A stretch of DNA of 64,000 bases, taken from contig NC_133295.1 of the NCBI RefSeq assembly GCF_005239225.2, positions 62,001 through 126,000 of the forward strand. Reading direction: 5' to 3'. Positions within the stretch are counted from its first letter, which is position 1. Each line of letters opens with the position of its first letter. The position numbers and the translations under genes were made by a program. This document shows, one piece after another, positions 62,001-64,000 of this stretch. The notes under the pieces were generated by a model. The model was not told the DNA's origin. It did not search any database and saw only the letters and a program-made list of their open reading frames with translations. The stretch is from Populus alba. Taxonomy: Eukaryota; Streptophyta; Magnoliopsida; Malpighiales; Salicaceae.

Positions 62001-63683
62001 TCTTAATTGATAGTATCTATATTTTAATTTTCAAGCTTCTATGATGCATTTGGTTGGTGACCATATTAATATATTTGGTTGGAGAAATAAAGATAATAAC
62101 ATAAAATAAATTTATTTCTCAAATAGTTTTAAAATGAATTTTTATATTTTTTCTGTTTTTATTATCTTCATCTCTCTTATGTATCCTGAAAAAGTAACTA
62201 AATGTTATCATAAATGATGTCCAAAACTCATTGTATCTTTCTTCAACCCGAACAAGCTACGACTGATATCGTGAGGTGATAGGTTGGCTATGAAGTGTTT
62301 AGGCTAACTTTGAAAAATCCATAGAGTTCATGCTTTGAAGTTTGCTGTTCAACTTCAAGGTACGTGACGAGATTACAATGTCGTGCACAATCCAATAGGA
62401 TTGATGTCTTTTAGATAGGGCTAATGACGTGGCAAGAGTAAAGGAAAGACTCCTGTCTTCATCTGCTATATAATTAATGGTTTTTTTTTTCTTTCTTTTT
62501 TGGGAAAAATATATTATTTATAGGCAGGGTGGATGGTTTTAAACGCAAACTCTGTTTCTTGTCAAGACATGATCGTAATTCAAACATGCTGACTATTATT
62601 GTAGAAACATGTCGGGCTACTTGATGTTGCTTCTTGATGTATACCTGATTTTGGGGATAAAAAGTATTACTTACATCAAGAATTTCTTCCATATTTCAAC
62701 TGAAATTTTTCCTGTAGTCTCATCGTATCACTAGTAGGCAATACAGAGAGATGGATGAACTTTTATGCCAAATGGGGCAATTATATCCTCAACTTCCATT
62801 GGTTCATTGTTGAGTTTATTCTCCGTATGTTCATGATCTATGATCTTCTTGGATGTGTGACTCTCGACTCACATGTTTATCATAATAGTACCAACTTAAT
62901 TAGTATTAATGTGCTGTAGAATTATGATCTAATCATGTGAAATCTGCTGTATGAATAGGGACATTGTAAGTAGTTATTGTATACAAGTTCGAGAGCTTGG
63001 GTTTCGAATACAAGAACTGATATCGGAGAGCTTAGGCCTCGAGAAGGATCATGTAAAGAATGTCTTGGGTGAGCAAGGGCAACATATGGCTGTAAACTTT
63101 TATCCTCCATGTCCAGAGCCAGAGTTGACTTTCGGATTGCCAGGACATACCGACCCCAATGCCCTCACTATTCTACTTCAAGACCAATCAGTAGCAGGCC
63201 TTCAAGTCCTCAAAGACGGGAAATGGGTAGCTGTTAATCCTCATCCAGATGCATTTGTCATTAACATCGGTGATCAATTACAGGTAAACACTCATTTCTT
63301 CTTTTATTTGAGGGATCATTGGCAACAAACATTCTAATGCTATAATGTTGATTGGTGCCATAACACATGCAATGGGAGATGCAAGAGTGATCGCAGACAC
63401 TAGGCAATGGACTTCTTATGAGTTTTAGTGACTGCAGGCACTAAGCAATGGGAGATACAAGAGTGTGTGGCACCGAGCTATCACGAATACTGACAAGGCA
63501 AGGATGTCAGTTGCTTCCTTCCTCTGTCCATACGATGACGCATTGATCACCCCGCCAAAAGCTCTCACCGATGATGGAACTGGAGCCGTATACAGGGATT
63601 TCACATATGCTGAATATTACAAGAAGTTTTGGAGCAGGGACCTGGATCAAGAACATTGTTTGGAACTTTTCAAGAACAAATGA
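51161..63683 (+). CDS. DMR6: DMR6-type 2-oxoglutarate/Fe(II) oxygenase (salicylate 5-hydroxylase)
   Basis: Four exons, 51161-51358, 51542-51789, 62959-63283 and 63438-63683, join in frame at GT-AG sites to 338 residues (Arabidopsis DMR6 is 341). The product should hydroxylate salicylate at C5, with Fe(II) and 2-oxoglutarate, lowering free salicylate and restraining immunity; flavone-synthase activity is also reported for the family. The double-stranded beta-helix core shows Fe ligands H212, D214 ([13 protein letters not shown]) and H269 (VWHRA), and the 2-oxoglutarate-binding R279 and S281 (RMS). Near-identical family blocks include [37 protein letters not shown], and the C-terminus [14 protein letters not shown]. 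The ATG at 51161 is chosen because [16 protein letters not shown] aligns with the family start and follows an in-leader stop-free TATA-proximal region. Intron 2 is 11.2 kb and holds a complete copia element on the opposite strand. DLO1/DLO2 (salicylate 3-hydroxylases) are the alternative; the sequence reads closer to DMR6. No coding defect is seen. Confidence 0.88.
51791..51845. repeat. (CT)n and (CTC)n microsatellite at the intron 2 donor
   Basis: A short CT run followed by CTC units directly after the 5' splice site. Confidence 0.9.
52874..52931. repeat. 29-bp tandem duplication
   Basis: ttttgcggtcctatatgagc is followed 29 bp later by ttttgcggtcctatgtgagc. Confidence 0.85.
53210..53345. 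repeat. Dispersed AT-rich MITE-like repeat, copy 3
   Basis: Same layout as 1438-1600, ending in aaaaaatactttggaaaa. Confidence 0.45.
53346..54471. other. AT-rich intronic DNA, probably Helitron interior
   Basis: Two loosely similar halves (53760-53960 and 54170-54330) share phrases such as atctcarytattggkttg. They precede the Helitron-like 3' end and may belong to it. No coding frame. Confidence 0.3.
54472..54504 (+). mobile_element. Helitron-like 3' terminus in intron 2
   Basis: ggctcgtaatgaagcatgacc (54473-54493) can form an imperfect hairpin and is followed by CTAGT at 54500-54504. The arrangement and loop sequence (taatgaagc against ttatggagc) match the end at 29979-30010. The 5' end is not located. 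Confidence 0.45.
55209..55243. repeat. (AT)n microsatellite
   Basis: About 17 AT units in intron 2. Confidence 0.95.
55440..55760. repeat. AT-rich repeat related to 30290-30620
   Basis: It carries ttatattattaattaatttt and aactttataattatttgatt, and an internal duplication of the aaaaaactatttcaactcaaaattttaaaa line about 100 bp apart. Confidence 0.4.
55810..55990. repeat. Dispersed AT-rich MITE-like repeat, copy 4
   Basis: It begins gtgtgtttgtgattgtgat and ends in an aaattaaacatcc edge. The interior has the same A/T blocks as the other copies. The two halves are roughly inverted, as in a MITE. Confidence 0.4.
56008..56049. repeat. (AT)n microsatellite
   Basis: About 21 AT units. Confidence 0.95.
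56050..56956. other. Intron 2 DNA left of the copia element
   Basis: Moderately complex DNA without recognisable coding or repeat features. Confidence 0.4.
56962..57236 (-). repeat. 3' LTR of the recent copia element
   Basis: On the element's strand it starts TGTTGGATAAGC and ends AAACTAGA. It is identical to 61474-61748. Confidence 0.96.
57227..59068 (-). CDS. Copia reverse transcriptase and RNase H part of pol
   Basis: A long 613-codon frame of the element's polyprotein. Residues 18-50 are an acidic, histidine-rich linker that joins integrase to RT. The reverse transcriptase follows: the first catalytic aspartate in LDVKTAF (D202), then YVDD at 287-290. RNase H has acidic positions D451 (SDSSHN), E492 (SSCEAEF) and D528 (IDNKSA), and the usual C-terminal [12 protein letters not shown]. 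The start at 59068 is only where the frame opens; in an intact element this is the C-terminal half of one gag-pol polyprotein. A frameshift within 59028-59074 separates it from the integrase frame. The stop overlaps the 3' LTR edge. Confidence 0.9.
   Translation of the reverse strand: MINTKIMTKTESNELNDLEHHDLEHHNHEHEDDNNTDEDSHSNHDNESNVHTQQTEQPLRKSTRQVSQPRYLDDYVLQASVECERLLLSMNDEPSHYKEAKGSAKWRQACKEEIDSINKNKTWSLIDKPSETKVIGLKWIFKIKKNADGTINKYKARLVAKGYVQESGIDFDEVFAPVARIETIRLLIALAASHGWEIHHLDVKTAFLHGELKEDVYVEQPEGFEVKGKEHKVYKLSKALYGLRQAPRAWNTKLDQILKEMGFKRCSKETSVYRKEEERTLLIVAIYVDDLFVTGNTLKVISEFKAGMSTKFEMSDLGRLTYYLGIEVQQVEDGIEIKQEGYARRILREAGLETCNPTQVPMEFGLKVSKAQEEAEIDPTCYRRNVGCLRYLLHTRPDLAFSVGVASRYMQSPRKSHGEIMKHILRYLKGTVAFGLKFNRGRSKKIIGFSDSSHNIDQDDGRSTTGHIFFFGSSPITWCSQKQNTVALSSCEAEFMAATEAARQAIWLQDLLSEITGWKTEHIIIKIDNKSAIALTKNPVFHGKSKHIHKRYHFIRECIEMELVDVEHVPGVEQKADILTKALAKIKFAEMRSLIGVQDMTEAKLKLKRENVG
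57237..57247 (-). other. Polypurine tract
   Basis: On the element's strand AAGAGGGAGAA immediately precedes the TGTTGG start of the 3' LTR; it is the expected plus-strand primer for reverse transcription. Confidence 0.85.
59028..60185 (-). CDS. Copia integrase part of pol
   Basis: A 385-codon frame. The zinc-binding HHCC has H51, H56, C84 and C87 (WHARLGH, then CESC). The catalytic DDE is D115 (HADLCGP), D178 (LRTDRGGEF) and E214 ([11 protein letters not shown]), with the classic 35 residues between the last two. The C-terminal region with [11 protein letters not shown] and [11 protein letters not shown] is intact. It should insert the cDNA into the genome, as part of a gag-pol polyprotein. 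The N-terminal M is only the first in-frame ATG after a frameshift at about 60290-60300; the C-terminus is out of frame with RT. Confidence 0.9.
   Translation of the reverse strand: MRQNYLTLHDPSGRLLVKVIRSANRLYKISLKIGKPVCLHTRIEDDTWRWHARLGHISFKTIKAMSQQMIVHGLPEIREEKRLCESCLVGKQARQSFPKTSMFRASKPLELLHADLCGPITPPTIAHNKYIFVIIDDFSRYMWSILIKEKGEAFGRFKAFKSLVEKDLGKTIITLRTDRGGEFTSREFHEFCEKNGIKRHLTAPYTPQQNGVVERRNRTLMEMTRSILKAMKVPNYLWGEAVRHSTYVINRVPTRALENMTPYECLREKKPNLGHLKVFGCVAYSKIEATNLKKLDDRSKTLVHLGIEPGSKAYRLYNPTTRKIVVSRDVVFDEKTRWSWNESRDEPRRDPGMFYMRWGEVVDAGEGPTVIANDQHQDHDKNRKQ
60238..61422 (-). CDS. Copia gag and protease start
   Basis: A 394-codon frame beginning with an ATG at 61422, 38 nt after the primer-binding site, the likely true start of the polyprotein. 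Residues 15-200 form the UBN2-type gag domain ([12 protein letters not shown] near 28-39; [12 protein letters not shown] near 108-119). An RG-rich stretch (221-239) and a CCHC zinc knuckle follow (C266, C269, H274, C279). The protease active site is D332-N-G ([13 protein letters not shown]), a DNG variant seen in this lineage instead of DSG/DTG. After residue about 375 the frame shifts, so the last residues ([17 protein letters not shown]) are not native. Confidence 0.9.
   Translation of the reverse strand: MGDNTTPPQPKEVIPSSIQCPMLNSTNYAVWAMRMRVLLRIHKVWETIEPGSKESHKNDVAIGLLFQSIPETLILQVGEQDSPKEIWESIKTRNLGADRVKEARLQTLMSEFERIKMKDTDTIDNFAGKLSELASKSTSLGQKIEEPKLVKKFLNSLPRSKYIQIIASLEQVLDLNKTGFEDIIGRLKAYEERILNEENHGETQGKLLYANSEQQSFTASRGRGRGRGYRGHRGRGRGRFNPQERTTTQGDQNQTREKKDRSKVICYRCDRPGHFASTCPERTQRIQEANKVETEEADPALYMHEVVFLNEENVIPKKYETNEGEGGVWYLDNGASNHMTGNKTYFLELNENIKGKVKFGDGSCVEIGGKGSILFQSKNGGTKTCCRYLLHSCT
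61460..61471 (-). other. Primer-binding site
   Basis: On the element's strand TGGTATCAGAGC, complementary to the 3' end of initiator Met tRNA, two bases inside the 5' LTR. Confidence 0.95.
61474..61748 (-). repeat. 5' LTR of the recent copia element
   Basis: Identical to 56962-57236. It is followed on the plus strand by ACCGG, the right half of the target duplication. Confidence 0.96.
61754..62958. other. Intron 2 DNA right of the copia element
   Basis: The copia target site lies at its left end. A short minus-strand frame at 62474-62692 has no recognisable domain. No additional oxygenase exon was found. Confidence 0.45.
63369..63433 (+). repeat. Partial copies of the exon 4 start inside intron 3
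   Basis: gcaatgggagatgcaagag (63369) copies gcaatgggagatacaagag of exon 4 (63445), and gcagacactaggcaatgg (63393) copies gcaggcactaagcaatgg across the real acceptor (63434). They are offset by 76 and 41 bp respectively. Confidence 0.75.
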
Positions 63684-64000
63684 ATAGTACACATTTTACT
63701 AGTAAGTGATACTAATCACCTTATTATTGCTGCAATTTGCTAATAAATTCAGGTCGTGGAGGCGGGGCCAGAATTGACGTTTCTTTCTTTTGTTTTCTGA
63801 AACCCTGCAAGGACGCATCGCCGACATCAACCTTAAATTCTTGTTCATTTTGTGAAATAATGGCAGTTGCAGGCTCGTTTCTAGGATATGTTGTGTATCG
63901 TTACAGGCATCAGGCTACATCTGCGAACTGGGAAGGTTTTTTGTCACTGTCGCAGATGCTGAGCATTCGAATTTGTTCCAATCGGTACTGTTCGATTGTT
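63684..64000 (+). terminator. 3' flank of the DMR6-type gene with a candidate poly(A) signal
   Basis: AATAAA at 63742-63747, about 60 nt after the stop codon, in a T-rich context. No further gene is recognised up to the window end. Confidence 0.55.

Larger units (their letters stand above)
51790..62958 (+). other. Intron 2 of the DMR6-type gene, 11.2 kb
   Basis: It starts GTGAGT after a TTCAA codon part and ends ATAG before GGACATT; phase is kept (AA|G lysine). Contents: a CT/CTC microsatellite (51791-51845), a 29-bp tandem duplication (52874-52931), MITE-like repeats, a Helitron-like end (54472-54504), long TA runs, and the copia element 56962-61748. No other exon-like sequence of the oxygenase was found in it, and the flanking exons join to an uninterrupted family alignment. 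Confidence 0.85.

Noticed and set aside
62474..62692. A 72-codon minus-strand frame in intron 2
   Set aside because: No recognisable domain, ends in a poly-lysine stretch from a T-run; probably chance.

Overview
This is nuclear DNA from a dicot plant, most likely a poplar or willow relative (Salicaceae). That is an inference from the two host genes and the style of the repeats, not from a database search. The DNA is strongly AT-rich, with long (TA)n runs and dense layers of decayed transposons. There are no bacterial-style operons. Only two host protein genes can be supported, one near each end of the window.

Layout. 1-2005: AT-rich DNA holding an inverted copy of a LINE 5' region. 2006-5786: a decayed minus-strand Ty1/copia element that ends about 475 bp before the next gene. 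6262-7284: TTG1, an intact single-exon WD40 gene. 7285-11000: mostly unexplained DNA with a 54-bp tandem repeat. 11030-20600: C/G-rich and AT-rich stretches resembling old LTR and leader DNA of large Ty3/gypsy-type elements. 21116-22338: a non-autonomous DNA-transposon candidate. 22580-26120: a broken CACTA (En/Spm) element on the minus strand, fused to a MULE (MuDR) fragment. 28800-30180: an RNase H-like fragment split by a Helitron-like insertion. 31390-32630: a TRIM-like pair of direct repeats. 35181-38030: remains of a Ty3/gypsy element. 38640-45620: a larger decayed TAT/Ogre-type Ty3/gypsy element. 45650-50590: a minus-strand LINE interrupted by a second CACTA element (45844-49534), with a 3-bp target duplication and a LINE reading frame that can be followed on both sides.

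50984-63683: a four-exon 2-oxoglutarate/Fe(II) oxygenase gene of the DMR6 (salicylate 5-hydroxylase) type. Its second intron is about 11.2 kb and contains a structurally complete Ty1/copia element (56962-61748) in antisense orientation. That element has two identical 275-bp LTRs, an intact 5-bp target duplication, a primer-binding site and a polypurine tract. Its gag-pol frame is broken twice.

The two host genes are not known to work together. TTG1 acts in the MYB-bHLH-WD40 complex (anthocyanin, proanthocyanidin, trichomes). DMR6 lowers salicylate and dampens immunity. I found no convincing undescribed system. The most informative signals are the nested transposon history and the large transposon-filled DMR6 intron.
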